NCBI RefSeq assembly: GCF_003319125.1
Contig: NZ_QOHG01000004.1
Span: 1 to 64,000 of the forward strand
DNA length: 64,000 nucleotides
Direction: 5' to 3'
Source: Blastococcus sp. TF02A-26
GTDB taxonomy: Bacteria; Actinomycetota; Actinomycetes; Mycobacteriales; Geodermatophilaceae
Every line of letters starts with the position of its first letter. The stretch's first letter is position 1. The notes beneath the pieces were generated by a model. It was not told the DNA's origin and searched no databases. It saw only the letters and a list, made by a program, of their open reading frames with translations. Positions 30,431-42,386 of the stretch are shown here, piece after piece. Position numbers and translations under genes: made by a program.

Positions 30431-30787
30431 TCAGTTGGTGGCGTCCGCCGGCACCTGGTCGGCCGACACCTGGTCCCCACCGAACTCCGCTTCCAGCGCG
30501 CGACGCTGGTTGGCACCGAGGCCGCGCACGCGCCGGGTCGGGGAGATCTCCAGGCGCTCCATGATCTTCGCAGCCCGGGCCTTGCCGACTCCGGGGAGGG
30601 ACTCCAGGACGGCGCTGACGCGCATCTTGCCGATGACCTCGTCGGTCTCGCCCTGTCGCAGGACGTCGCCGACGGTGGCGCCCTTGCTCTTGAGCTTCTC
30701 GCGCAGCTCGGCACGGGACTTGCGGGCCGCGGCCGCCTTCTCGAGGGCGGCGGCGCGTTGTTCGGGAGAGAGGCTGGGAAGGGGCAT
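30431..30787 (-). CDS. mihF: Actinobacterial integration host factor
   Basis: A small nucleoid protein of 118 aa. The basic N-terminal helix ([19 protein letters not shown]) and the helix-two-turns-helix core [18 protein letters not shown] define MihF/sIHF. It is unrelated in sequence to enterobacterial IHF and is essential in mycobacteria. ATG 30787 is the start; a longer reading to 30937 adds nothing conserved. The 15-residue tail ([15 protein letters not shown]) is non-basic. Confidence 0.94.
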   Translation of the reverse strand: MPLPSLSPEQRAAALEKAAAARKSRAELREKLKSKGATVGDVLRQGETDEVIGKMRVSAVLESLPGVGKARAAKIMERLEISPTRRVRGLGANQRRALEAEFGGDQVSADQVPADATN

Positions 30788-30889
30788 CGTTGCGACCCAA
30801 TCGTGTCGTCGCCGGCGACGGTGGACCCCGGCTGGTGGCATGTGCTCGGTCGTGGTGCTCCGGGCGGAGCCTGACGGCCAACCTAGTAA

Positions 30890-30909
30890 CCGGCGTATGC
30901 GCAGGTCAC
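30890..30909 (-). promoter_or_regulatory. Candidate mihF promoter
   Basis: GTGACC (30904-30909) and TAGGTT (30890-30895) on the minus strand are 8 bases apart as listed here, so they cannot act as a -35/-10 pair; only the TAGGTT -10 hexamer (TANNNT) is supported. It would start transcription near 30883 and give a leader of about 95 nt before ATG 30787. The rest of the 313-bp gap holds a 15-bp palindrome and a short direct repeat. Confidence 0.35.
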
Positions 30910-30975
30910 GCCCCTCCTCCGCACATTTTCCCGGCATCCGGTGCCAGCCGAGTTCACCCTCTGTCCACCACCGGG

Positions 30976-30990
30976 ATGACGGTCCGTCAT
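30976..30990. promoter_or_regulatory. 15-bp perfect palindrome upstream of mihF
   Basis: ATGACGGTCCGTCAT is an exact 7-1-7 palindrome about 190 bases upstream of mihF and 110 bases past the end of the pyr operon. Size and symmetry suit a dimeric regulator; no regulator is known to me for it. Confidence 0.4.
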
Positions 30991-31100
30991 GTCCCCAGGT
31001 CAGGGGGTTTCCGATCTGATGTCGTTCCGCGAGGCGCGCGACGAGACCCGGCGAGCGACACGCCGGTGAGCCACATCCGACACGCCGGACGACGTGCAGG

Positions 31101-31412
31101 TCAGGGCGTCGGAGCGGAGCGACCGCGCCCCCGGCGGCCGACCGCCCAGCCGGTCAGGACGGCGAGCACGAGCAGCCCGGCGACGACCAGCGCGGCACCG
31201 ACCAGCCCGCCGCGGCTCCACACCACGGTCCCGCCGTCGAACGCGAGGTCGAGGGTGCTCGAGTACACCTCCTGCTGGGGCGACAGCGGCGTGTAGGCGT
31301 ACCAGCCGACGTCGACCGGCATCGCCGGCTGCGTCGCGGCGGACACCAGGGCCCCGGCGACCACCAGCGCCACCGCGAGACCCGCGGTCGCCCAGGGCAG
31401 GACGCGCCTCAC
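31101..31412 (-). CDS. Small two-helix membrane protein closing the pyr operon
   Basis: A 103-aa protein with a membrane helix at about 7-28 (LAVALVVAGALVSAA), an extracytoplasmic segment containing VDVGWYAYTPLSPQQEVY, a second helix at about 70-92, and a basic tail. GTG 31412 overlaps the pyrF TGA as GTGA, so it is coupled to UMP synthesis genes. I do not recognise a named family; it could be a membrane anchor, or simply a passenger. Confidence 0.75.
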   Translation of the reverse strand: MRRVLPWATAGLAVALVVAGALVSAATQPAMPVDVGWYAYTPLSPQQEVYSSTLDLAFDGGTVVWSRGGLVGAALVVAGLLVLAVLTGWAVGRRGRGRSAPTP

Positions 31413-32224
31413 GCGAGCGCCGCGGCCCAGCGGTCGGCGGCCGATCGGAGGCCGGCCGGGTCCGGGCCGGCGGCGAGGACGTCGCGGGAGACCGTGGGGA
31501 CGACGACGGCGTCGCGGCCGAACAGCCGGCGCAGGTCCTCCGGCGAGCCGCCCTGCGCGCCCAGACCCGGCGCCAGCACCGGACCGCCGAGGCCGCTCAG
31601 GTCGACGTCCAGCTCGCGCAGGGTCGCCCCGACCACCACGCCGAACGAGCCCGGGCCGGGCTGCTCCGGGACGTTCCAGGCCGCGACGGTGTCCACGACC
31701 CGCTGGGCCACCGAGCGACCGTCGACCACGGCGTGCTGGAAGGTGCCGGCGTCCGGGTTCGACGTGCGGGCGAGGACGAACAGGCCGCCGCCGTGCTGCC
31801 GGGCGGTGTCGACCGCCGGCTGCAGGGAACCCGGCCCGAGGTACGGGCTCACGGTGAGCGCGTCGACGGCCAGGGGGTGGTCCGGGCGCAGGTAGCCGGC
31901 GTAGGCGTCCATCGTGGAGCCGATGTCGCCGCGCTTGGCGTCGAGCAGCACGAGCGCCCCCGCCGCCCGCGCCCGCACCACGGCCTCCTCCAGCACGGCG
32001 ATCCCCCGTGACCCGTGCCGCTCGTAGAACGCCAGCTGCGGCTTGAGGACGGCGACCGTTCCCGCGAGCGCGTCGACCACCGTGTCGGTGAACCGGGCCA
32101 GTCCCTCCGGGGAGTCGGGCAACCCCCACCGCTCGAGCAGCGGCACGTGCGGGTCGATGCCGACGCAGAGCGGGCCGCGGGCCGCGACGGCGTCCGCGAG
32201 GCGCTCCCCGAACGTGCCCGTCAT
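31409..32224 (-). CDS. pyrF: Orotidine 5'-phosphate decarboxylase (type 2)
   Basis: Last step to UMP. The 271-aa actinobacterial-type PyrF shows LCVGIDPHVPLLERWGL, KPQLAFYERHG, the catalytic LLDAKRGDIGSTMDAYA and GVVVGATLRELDVDL. ATG 32224 overlaps the pyrD stop as ATGA. Orotate phosphoribosyltransferase, which makes its substrate, is not encoded in this window. Confidence 0.95.
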   Translation of the reverse strand: MTGTFGERLADAVAARGPLCVGIDPHVPLLERWGLPDSPEGLARFTDTVVDALAGTVAVLKPQLAFYERHGSRGIAVLEEAVVRARAAGALVLLDAKRGDIGSTMDAYAGYLRPDHPLAVDALTVSPYLGPGSLQPAVDTARQHGGGLFVLARTSNPDAGTFQHAVVDGRSVAQRVVDTVAAWNVPEQPGPGSFGVVVGATLRELDVDLSGLGGPVLAPGLGAQGGSPEDLRRLFGRDAVVVPTVSRDVLAAGPDPAGLRSAADRWAAALA

Positions 32225-33159
32225 CGGTGCGCGTACCCGACGGCCTCGCGCAGCGAGGAGAACCCGCGCTCCGCCAGGGCCGCGGCCAGCTCGCGGTGCA
32301 CCCGTGCGGTCGCGGACGGATCGTGGAAGACCGCCGTCCCCACGCTGACCGCCGAGGCGCCGGCCAGGACGAACTGCAGGGCGTCGAGGCCGGACCGGAT
32401 GCCGCCCATGCCCAGGATCGGCACCTCGGGCAGGGCCTGGTGCACCTGCCACACGCAGCGGACGGCGACCGGGCGGACGGCCGGGCCCGACAGCCCCCCG
32501 GTGACGCCTCCGAGGACCGGCTTCATCGTGTCCGGGTCGATCACCAGCCCGAGCAGGGTGTTGATCATCGAGAGGCCGTCGGCGCCGGCTTCGGTCACCG
32601 CGCGGGCGACGGAGACGATGTCGGTGACGTCGGGGCTAAGCTTGGCGTAGACCGGCTGGGCCGGGTCGGCGGCCGCGCGCACGGCGGCGATCACGTCGGA
32701 GGCGGCGAGCGGGTCGCAGGCGAACACCTCGCCGCGGCTCTCCACGTTCGGGCAGCTGATGTTGACCTCCAGGCCCAGCACGCCCGGGACGCCGCGCAGC
32801 CGGGTGGCCAGCTCGGCGAAGTCCTCGACGCGGGTGCCGGCGATCGACACGAAGGCGGGGACGCCGCGCTCGGCCAGCCACGGCAGCTCGCCGGCGAGCA
32901 GGCCGTCGATGCCGGGGCCCTGGAGGCCGATGGAGTTGAGCATCCCGCTCGGGGTCTCGGCCATCCGCGGCGTCGGCCTGCCCGACCGCGGCCGCAGCTG
33001 CACGGACTTGGTGACGACGGCCCCGAGCGCGGTCAGGTCGACGAACGGCTCGAGCTCCTGCCCGAAGGCCGAGCAGCCCGACGCGGTGAGCACCGGGCCG
33101 ACCAGCGGCACCGACCCGAGCGCCGTCGTCATGTCGACGGCGGTGTCCAGAACGGTCAC
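32221..33159 (-). CDS. pyrD: Dihydroorotate dehydrogenase catalytic subunit (class 1B)
   Basis: A 312-aa FMN enzyme oxidising dihydroorotate. The class 1 active-site Cys is in EVNISCPNVESRG, with NSIGLQGPGIDGL, YAKLSPDVTDI and the FMN-phosphate region ILGMGGIRSGLDA. A Cys base plus an adjacent electron-transfer subunit marks the NAD-linked 1B type. GTG 33159 overlaps the pyrK stop. Confidence 0.93.
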   Translation of the reverse strand: MTVLDTAVDMTTALGSVPLVGPVLTASGCSAFGQELEPFVDLTALGAVVTKSVQLRPRSGRPTPRMAETPSGMLNSIGLQGPGIDGLLAGELPWLAERGVPAFVSIAGTRVEDFAELATRLRGVPGVLGLEVNISCPNVESRGEVFACDPLAASDVIAAVRAAADPAQPVYAKLSPDVTDIVSVARAVTEAGADGLSMINTLLGLVIDPDTMKPVLGGVTGGLSGPAVRPVAVRCVWQVHQALPEVPILGMGGIRSGLDALQFVLAGASAVSVGTAVFHDPSATARVHRELAAALAERGFSSLREAVGYAHR

Positions 33160-34051
33160 GGCCGCACCACCCCCATCGCGTCGGCGCCGACGACGTCCCA
33201 CGGCAGCGAGCCGACGTCGGCGAAGCGCACCCGGTCCCCGCCGAAAACCGGTCCCTCGGTGCAGGACCGGGAGAACCGGGTCTGCCCGTCGGACCCCACC
33301 ACGGGCAGCACGCAGGTCATGCAGACCCCGATCCCGCAGGCCATCGACTCCTCGACGGCGACGTAGGACGGCACCCCGGCCGCGGTGGCGGCGTCGGCGA
33401 CCGCGCGCAGCATCGGCATCGGCCCGCACGCGTAGGCGACGCCGGACTCCCCGATCAGCTCGTCGACCGCGACGGTGACCCGTCCGGCCCGACCGGCGCT
33501 GCCGTCGTCGGTGGTGACCTCGACCCGGTCGGCCACCGCACCGAGCTCCTCGACCGAGCAGAGCCGGGCGGCGTCGGCCGCGCCGGTCACGGCCAGCACC
33601 CGGGACCCGTGCGAGCGCAGCAACCCGGCGAGCCCGACCAGCGCCGCGGCGCCGTAGCCGCCGCCGACCAGCAGCGCCGTCGTCCCGGACCCGGGCAGCG
33701 GGAACGGCCGGCCGAGCGGGCCGACGACGTCCACGGTGTCCCCGGCCCGGCGTTCGGCCAGCCAGGTGGACCCGGGGCCGTGCGGGGCGACCACGACGGT
33801 GACGGTCCCCTCCCCCGTGCCGGCGATCGCGATGGACCGGCGCAGCAGGTTCGCCGTCATCGGCCCGCCGACGGCGAACGCGACGAACTGGCCCGGCTGC
33901 GCCCGCTGGGCGACCTCCGGCGCGGCGAGGGTCAGCTCCACGTACGCCCCCACCGGGCGCGCGGAGACGACCTCGACCTCCCGCTGCACCGGCGGCTGCG
34001 ACGCCTTCGGCGCCGGCTGCGTCAGGTACGAGCCCTTCGCGCGCGAAGTGC

Positions 34052-34055
<4 letters not shown>
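33156..34055 (-). CDS. pyrK: Dihydroorotate dehydrogenase electron-transfer subunit
   Basis: A 299-aa iron-sulfur flavoprotein passing electrons from PyrD to NAD. The FAD-binding barrel ([10 protein letters not shown]) comes first, then a nucleotide-binding domain ([19 protein letters not shown]), then the [2Fe-2S] site [13 protein letters not shown] with a fourth Cys in SRSCTEG. An unusual Lys/Gln/Pro-rich N-terminus of about 25 residues precedes the barrel. GTG 34055 overlaps the carB stop (GTGA). Confidence 0.93.
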
Positions 34056-37344
<3,289 letters not shown>

Positions 37345-37345
<1 letters not shown>

Positions 37346-38508
37346 CAGTTGGTCTCCCCCGTGCTCGACTGCACCGTGGTGGGCGGGCTGACGGGTTCCC
37401 CGCCGTTGCGCGTGGTCTCCATCAGGTCGACGAACCGCTGGAACAGCGGCGCGGCGTCGTGCGGCCCGGCCGCGGACTCCGGGTGGAACTGGACGCTGAA
37501 CGCCGGCGCCCCGGTCAGCCGCAGGCCCTCCACGACGTCGTCGTTGAGCCCGACGTGGCTGACCTCGACCGGGCCGTACGGGGTGTCGGTGGGCCGGTCG
37601 AGCGGGGCGTCGACGGCGAAGCCGTGGTTGTGGCTGGTCACCCGGACCGTGCCGCTGACCCGGTCCAGCACCGGCTGGTTGAGCCCGCGGTGGCCGAAGC
37701 GCAGCTTGTAGGTGCCCAGGCCCAGCGCGCGGCCGAGGATCTGGTTGCCGAAGCAGATGCCGAACAGCGGCCGGCCCGCGTCGAGCACGCCCTGCACCGC
37801 CCGCACCGCGTAGTCGGCCGCGGCCGGGTCGCCGGGCCCGTTGGAGAGGAAGACGCCGTCCGGGCCCGCCGCCAGCAGCTCCTCGGCGGTCGCGGTCGAG
37901 GGCAGCACGTGCGTCTCGACCCCGAGCGCGGCCAGGTGCCGCGGTGTGGCGGTCTTGATGCCGAGGTCGAGCGCGGCGATGGTGAAGCGCCTCTCCCCCA
38001 CCGCCGGGACGACGTAGGCCTCGCCGGTGCTCACCGTGGGCGCCAGGTCCGCGCCGGTCATGCCCTCGGCCGACCGGACGCGGGCGAGCAGCTCCTCGGC
38101 GCCCAGCTCGGTGCTGATGCCGGCCCGCATCGCGCCGCGCTCCCGCAGGTGGCGGGTCAGCGCTCGGGTGTCGATGCCGCTGATGCCGACGACGCCCTGC
38201 GCGACCAGCTCGTCGTCCAGGCTGCCGGTGGCCCGCCAGTTGGCCGGCCGGCGGGCGGGGTCACGGACGACGAACCCGGCCACCCACATGCGGCGGCTCT
38301 CGTCGTCCTCGCCGTTCACGCCGGTGTTGCCGATGTGCGGCGCCGTCATGGTGACGATCTGACCGGCGTAGCTGGGGTCGGTCAGCGTCTCCTGGTAGCC
38401 GGTCATGCCGGTGGCGAACACCGCCTCGCCGACCGTCGTCCCCGTCGCGCCGTAGGTGTTCCCCCGGAACGTCCTGCCGTCCTCGAGCACGAGGATCGCG
38501 TCACTCAC
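37345..38508 (-). CDS. carA: Carbamoyl phosphate synthase small subunit
   Basis: The 387-aa glutaminase subunit feeds ammonia to CarB. The class I amidotransferase triad is intact: Cys in [11 protein letters not shown], and His and Glu in [13 protein letters not shown]. The N-terminal domain shows [17 protein letters not shown] 38508 has GGAG just upstream, at the end of the 73-bp repeat that fills the gap from pyrC. An open frame continues through that repeat but is not conserved CarA sequence. Confidence 0.96.
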
Positions 38509-38514
38509 TCTGCA

Positions 38515-38587
38515 CTCCGTTCGGCTCCGCGCTCGTTCCGCTCCTCGCTCGCAGAGCTCGCTGCGATGCTCGCTCGCTGTCGCCTCA
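38515..38587 (-). repeat. 73-bp pyr-junction repeat, copy 1 (pyrC-carA)
   Basis: On the minus strand it starts exactly on the pyrC TGA (TGAGGCGACAGCGAG) and ends six bases before carA (GAACGGAG, which also serves as the ribosome binding site). It matches the pyrR-pyrB junction at 66 of 73 positions. Internal GCGAGC-type motifs recur (GAGCGAGCATCGCAGCGAG, CTGCGAGCGAGGAGCGG). Confidence 0.85.
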
Positions 38588-39874
38588 CCGTGTTGCCTTT
38601 CCATCGAGAACGGTCGGGACGCCCCGCAGGAACGTCGCGACCACGCGGCCGGGGAGCTCCCGGCCGGTGTAGGGGCTGTTGCGGCTGCGGCTGGCCAGCG
38701 CGGCGGGGTCGACGACCGACCGTGCGGTGGGGTCCAGCAGCACCAGGTTGGCGGGCTCGCCGGGGGCGATCGGCCGGCCGTGTCCGGAGAGGCGGCCGAT
38801 GGCCGCCGGGCGGACCGACATGCGGTCGGCGACGCCGGCCCAGTCCAGCAGCCCGGTCTCCACCATCGTGTCCTGCACGATCGCCAGCGCCTGCTCCAAC
38901 CCGAGCATCCCGGGCCGGGCCTGCGCCCACTCGCACTCCTTGTCCTCCACGGCGTGCGGTGCGTGGTCGGTGGCGACGCAGTCGATCGTCCCGTCGGCCA
39001 GCCCGGCGCGGAGGGCGGTCACGTCCTCGTCGGTGCGCAGCGGCGGGTTCACCTTGAACACCGGGTCGTAGCCCTCGGCGCAGGCGTCGGTGAGCAGCAG
39101 GTGGTGCGGGGTCACCTCGGCGGTGACGTCGACCCCGCGGGCCTTCGCCCAGCGGAGGATCTCCACAGATCCGGCGGTCGAGACGTGGCAGACGTGCAGC
39201 CGGGCACCGACGTGCTGGGCCAGCAGGACGTCGCGGGCGATGATCGCCTCCTCCGCGGCGGCCGGCCAGCCGGTCAGGCCGAGCCGCGCCGAGCGATCAC
39301 CCTCGTGCATCTGGGCGCCGACGGTGAGCCGCGGCTCCTCGGCGTGCTGGGCGACGACGCCGTCGAAGGCCTTCACGTACTCCAGGGCCCGGCGCATCAG
39401 GGCCGGGTCGCTGACGCAGATGCCGTCGTCGGAGAAGACGCGCACCCGGGCGGCGGAGTCGGCCATCGCGCCGAGCTCGGCGAGCCGCTCCCCCTTCAGG
39501 CCGACGGTGACCGCGCCGACCGGGACGACGTCGACCAGGCCGGCCTCCTGGCCCAGCCGCCACACCTGCTCGACGACGCCGGCGGTGTCGGCGACCGGGT
39601 CGGTGTTGGCCATGGCGTGGACGGCGGTGAAGCCACCGAGCGCGGCGGCCCGGCTGCCGGTCTCGACGGTCTCGGCGTCCTCGCGGCCGGGCTCGCGCAG
39701 GTGGGTGTGCAGGTCGACCAGGCCGGGCAGCGCGATCAGCCCCGTGGCGTCGACCACCTCCGCGCCGGTCGCGGACAGGCTCTCGCCGACGGCGGCGATC
39801 CGGCCGTCGGTGACGAGCAGGTCGGCGGGGTCGCCGCCGAGGACGCGCGCCCCCTTGATCAGGTACGAGGTCAC
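38585..39874 (-). CDS. pyrC: Dihydroorotase
   Basis: A 429-aa class I dihydroorotase. The zinc ligands are visible in [19 protein letters not shown], with [13 protein letters not shown] near the C-terminal side and the His regions [10 protein letters not shown] and [10 protein letters not shown]. It cyclises carbamoyl aspartate. GTG 39874 overlaps the pyrB stop as GTGA. Confidence 0.96.
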   Translation of the reverse strand: MTSYLIKGARVLGGDPADLLVTDGRIAAVGESLSATGAEVVDATGLIALPGLVDLHTHLREPGREDAETVETGSRAAALGGFTAVHAMANTDPVADTAGVVEQVWRLGQEAGLVDVVPVGAVTVGLKGERLAELGAMADSAARVRVFSDDGICVSDPALMRRALEYVKAFDGVVAQHAEEPRLTVGAQMHEGDRSARLGLTGWPAAAEEAIIARDVLLAQHVGARLHVCHVSTAGSVEILRWAKARGVDVTAEVTPHHLLLTDACAEGYDPVFKVNPPLRTDEDVTALRAGLADGTIDCVATDHAPHAVEDKECEWAQARPGMLGLEQALAIVQDTMVETGLLDWAGVADRMSVRPAAIGRLSGHGRPIAPGEPANLVLLDPTARSVVDPAALASRSRNSPYTGRELPGRVVATFLRGVPTVLDGKATR

Positions 39875-40791
39875 GAGGGAGCCCCTCCGAGCAGCAGGTA
39901 CAGGACGGCCATGCGCACCGAGACGCCGTTGCCGACCTGCTCGACGATGGTGGAGCGCACCGAGTCGGCGACCTCCGCGGCGATCTCCATGCCGCGGTTC
40001 ATCGGGCCGGGGTGCATGACGATGGCGTCGTCGCCGAGCGCGGCCATCCTCCGGGCGTCGAGGCCGTAGCGGCGGCTGTACTCCCGCGCGCTGGGGAAGT
40101 ACGAGGCATTCATCCGCTCGGCCTGGACGCGCAGCATCATCACGACGTCGGCCTTGGGCAGGACGGCGTCCAGGTCGTAGGAGACCTCGGCCGGCCAGCT
40201 GCCCACGCCGACCGGCAGGAGCGTCGGCGGGGCGACGAGGGTGACCTCGGCGCCGAGGGTGTGCAGCAACCGCACGTTGGAGCGGGCGACCCGGCTGTGC
40301 AGGACGTCGCCCACGACCGCGACCCGGACACCCTCGAGCCGGCCCAGCCGGGCGCGGATCGTGTACGCGTCGAGCAGCGCCTGGGTGGGGTGCTCGTGCG
40401 TGCCGTCGCCGGCGTTGACGACGCTGCCGCGCACCCAGGACGCGAGCTGGTGCGGCGCTCCGGAGGCGCCGTGCCGGATGACGATGGCGTCGCTGCCCAT
40501 CGCCTCCAGCGTGAGCGCGGTGTCCTTGAGGCTCTCGCCCTTGGAGACGCTGCTGCCCTTGGCGGAGAAGTTGATGACGTCGGCGGAGAGCCGCTTGGCC
40601 GCCAGCTCGAAGCTGATCCGGGTGCGGGTGGAGTCCTCGTAGAAGAGGTTGACCACGGTGCGGCCGCGCAGCGTCGGCAGCTTCTTGACCTCGCGGCCGG
40701 TCAGCGCGGCCTCGATCTGCGCAGCGGTGTCGAGCACCAGCGTGGCGTCGGCCCGGTCGAGGTCGTCGGCCTCGAGCAGGTGGCGCTTCAC
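39871..40791 (-). CDS. pyrB: Aspartate carbamoyltransferase catalytic subunit
   Basis: A 306-aa enzyme. It shows the carbamoyl-phosphate site [31 protein letters not shown], the [12 protein letters not shown] block and [16 protein letters not shown] 40791 begins [12 protein letters not shown]. It is separated from pyrR only by the second copy of the 73-bp repeat. There is no pyrI, consistent with control through PyrR instead of a regulatory subunit. Confidence 0.96.
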   Translation of the reverse strand: MKRHLLEADDLDRADATLVLDTAAQIEAALTGREVKKLPTLRGRTVVNLFYEDSTRTRISFELAAKRLSADVINFSAKGSSVSKGESLKDTALTLEAMGSDAIVIRHGASGAPHQLASWVRGSVVNAGDGTHEHPTQALLDAYTIRARLGRLEGVRVAVVGDVLHSRVARSNVRLLHTLGAEVTLVAPPTLLPVGVGSWPAEVSYDLDAVLPKADVVMMLRVQAERMNASYFPSAREYSRRYGLDARRMAALGDDAIVMHPGPMNRGMEIAAEVADSVRSTIVEQVGNGVSVRMAVLYLLLGGAPS

Positions 40792-40797
40792 GATGCC

Positions 40798-40870
40798 CTC
40801 GGTTCGGCTGCGCGGTCGCTCCGCTCCTCGCTCGCAGACCTCGCTGCGATGCTCACTCCCTGTCGCCTCA
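40798..40870 (-). repeat. 73-bp pyr-junction repeat, copy 2 (pyrR-pyrB)
   Basis: It starts on the pyrR TGA (TGAGGCGACAGGGAG) and ends six bases before the pyrB GTG (GAACCGAG). Seven substitutions and no gaps separate it from copy 1. The two copies occupy the only two sizeable gaps inside an operon whose other genes overlap. Confidence 0.85.
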
Positions 40871-41455
40871 CTCGCCCTCCACCCGGACCTCGTCGGCACC
40901 GTCGGTCTCGGCCAGCCGCACCTTGACCGACTGCGCGCGCGACGTCGGGACGTTCTTGCCCACGTAGTCGGCGCGGATCGGCAGCTCGCGGTGGCCACGG
41001 TCGATCAGCACCGCGAGCTGCACCGCGCGGGGCCGGCCCAGGTCGCGCAGCGCGTCGAGCGCGGCCCGCACCGAGCGGCCGGAGAAGAGGACGTCGTCCA
41101 CCAGCACGACCAGGCGGCCGTCGATGCCGCTGCCGGGCAGGACGGTGTCCTCCAGCGCCCGGACCCCGCGCAGCCGCAGGTCGTCGCGGTAGAGGGTGAT
41201 GTCGACGGTGCCGACGTCGATCGGCGTCCCGGAGAACGCCTCGACGCGGGCGGCCAGCCGGCGGGCCAGCGGTGCGCCGCGGGTGGGGATGCCGACCAGC
41301 ACGAGATCGCCGAGGCCGTTGCCGGCCTTCTCGATCAGCTGGTGAGCCATCCGGTCGACCACGCGGGCGACGTCGGGGGCGGTGAGCAGCGCTCCGGGTG
41401 ATGCGGAGCCGCGTGCGTCTCGGCTGCTCGGGGCAGCAGGGGGCGAGCCGGCCAT
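40868..41455 (-). CDS. pyrR: Pyr operon regulator / uracil phosphoribosyltransferase PyrR
   Basis: A 195-aa PyrR with about 20 extra N-terminal residues. The PRPP loop [19 protein letters not shown] and the early [14 protein letters not shown] and [10 protein letters not shown] blocks identify it. PyrR binds pyr mRNA when UMP is high. ATG 41455 follows AAGGAGG, which directly abuts a hairpin with the PyrR loop consensus (41467-41485). It leads the UMP operon, divergent from bldD. Confidence 0.95.
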   Translation of the reverse strand: MAGSPPAAPSSRDARGSASPGALLTAPDVARVVDRMAHQLIEKAGNGLGDLVLVGIPTRGAPLARRLAARVEAFSGTPIDVGTVDITLYRDDLRLRGVRALEDTVLPGSGIDGRLVVLVDDVLFSGRSVRAALDALRDLGRPRAVQLAVLIDRGHRELPIRADYVGKNVPTSRAQSVKVRLAETDGADEVRVEGE

Positions 41456-41466
41456 CAGGCCTCCTT

Positions 41467-41485
41467 CCCCGCCTCACCGGACGGG
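41467..41485 (-). promoter_or_regulatory. PyrR-binding hairpin in the pyr leader
   Basis: On the minus strand CCCG and CGGG form a stem around the loop TCCGGTGAGG. The loop and next base fit the known PyrR-binding loop consensus UCCNGNGAGGY. The hairpin ends one base before the pyrR ribosome binding site (41460-41466), and a -10 candidate TACGGT at 41516-41521 would give a leader of about 55 nt. The arrangement predicts translational repression of pyrR by PyrR-UMP, as described in Mycobacterium smegmatis. Confidence 0.7.
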
Positions 41486-41675
41486 TCGTTAAAGGAGTGG
41501 GTTGGACCGGCGACCACCGTACTGCACCCGTCGGAGTGACCCAGCTCGCCCATCCGGGTCGCGACCAGCAGGAACCCCGCCCCGACGTCGCGCGTCGAAC
41601 CCCCCGGAGGCGTCCTCGCTGGTGGAGGATGTGCCACCCAGGAGTGGCCCCCTGTCGTCGCGTCGGACGTGCCAG

Positions 41676-41688
41676 TACGGTGAGTGAC
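41676..41688 (+). promoter_or_regulatory. Candidate bldD promoter with BldD-type half sites
   Basis: TACGGT (41676-41681) fits an actinobacterial -10 and lies about 50 bases before ATG 41731. AGTGAC follows immediately (41683-41688), and AGTGA recurs at 41716-41720. BldD of Streptomyces recognises AGTGA-containing sites, including its own promoter, so autoregulation is plausible. Confidence 0.4.
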
Positions 41689-41730
41689 GACAGAGGCCCA
41701 CGAACGACGACGGACAGTGAGCGACACGGG

Positions 41731-42276
41731 ATGAGCACCGACTACTCGCGGGCCCTCGGCGCCCGGCTCCGGGCTATCCGCAACCAGCAGGGCCTGTCCC
41801 TGCAGGGCGTGGAGGACAAGTCGCACGGTCGCTGGAAGGCGGTCGTGGTCGGTTCCTACGAGCGCGGCGACCGCGCCGTGACCGTGCAGCGGCTGTCCGA
41901 GCTGGCCGTCTTCTACGGCGTGCCCGTCTCGGAGCTGCTCCCCGACCCGCGGCCGAGCTCCGCGGTGACGGCGACGACGAAGATCGTGCTCAACCTCGAG
42001 TCGTTGGGCTCGCTGCCTGCCGACGAGGCCGGCCCGCTGGCCCGTTACGCGTCGACCATCCAGGCGCAGCGGCACGACTACAACGGCAAGGTGCTCAGCA
42101 TCCGCGCCGAGGACCTCAAGTCGCTGGCGATCATCTACGACATGAGCCCCGACGAGCTGACCAGCCGGCTCATCGAGTGGGGCGTCCTCTCCCCCGGCAT
42201 GGAGGGCTTCGCCGGTGGCGGGGACGACGACGAGGAGCTCAACCCGAACTGGGAGCGTCGCCGCACCCCGCGCTGA
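41731..42276 (+). CDS. bldD: BldD-family c-di-GMP-responsive regulator
   Basis: A 181-aa regulator. The XRE DNA-binding domain is at about 5-75 (LRAIRNQQGLSLQGVEDKS, VVGSYERGDRAVTVQ), and the C-terminal c-di-GMP domain at about 85-160. The ligand motif RxD-X8-RxxD is intact, reading RHD, eight residues, RAED. In Streptomyces BldD bound to c-di-GMP represses development and sporulation genes. ATG 41731 is clear. A strong hairpin (42281-42327) ends the gene. Confidence 0.94.
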   Translation: MSTDYSRALGARLRAIRNQQGLSLQGVEDKSHGRWKAVVVGSYERGDRAVTVQRLSELAVFYGVPVSELLPDPRPSSAVTATTKIVLNLESLGSLPADEAGPLARYASTIQAQRHDYNGKVLSIRAEDLKSLAIIYDMSPDELTSRLIEWGVLSPGMEGFAGGGDDDEELNPNWERRRTPR

Positions 42277-42280
42277 ACCC

Positions 42281-42327
42281 GACGACGTCGAGGGCCTCCG
42301 CCACCAGGGCGGGGGCCCTCCGTCGTC
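42281..42327 (+). terminator. bldD terminator hairpin
   Basis: GAGGGCC (42290-42296) pairs with GGGCCCTC (from 42313), and outside it GACGAC pairs with GTCGTC at 42322-42327. The hairpin begins four bases past the bldD stop. Confidence 0.7.
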
Positions 42328-42386
42328 TCCGGGTGCGACACGCAGCGGAGCACGGATCTCGTGCCGGGGCTGTGCCAGGGTGCCGC

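Noticed and set aside
30890-30909. GTGACC as a -35 hexamer paired with the mihF -10 TAGGTT
   Set aside because: Counting on the minus strand leaves only 8 bases between the two hexamers, too short for a -35/-10 pair.
38509-38587. N-terminal extensions of CarA and PyrB through the 73-bp repeats
   Set aside because: The frames are open, but the added residues come from the repeat itself and not from CarA or PyrB families, and good ribosome binding sites lie just before the conventional GTG starts.
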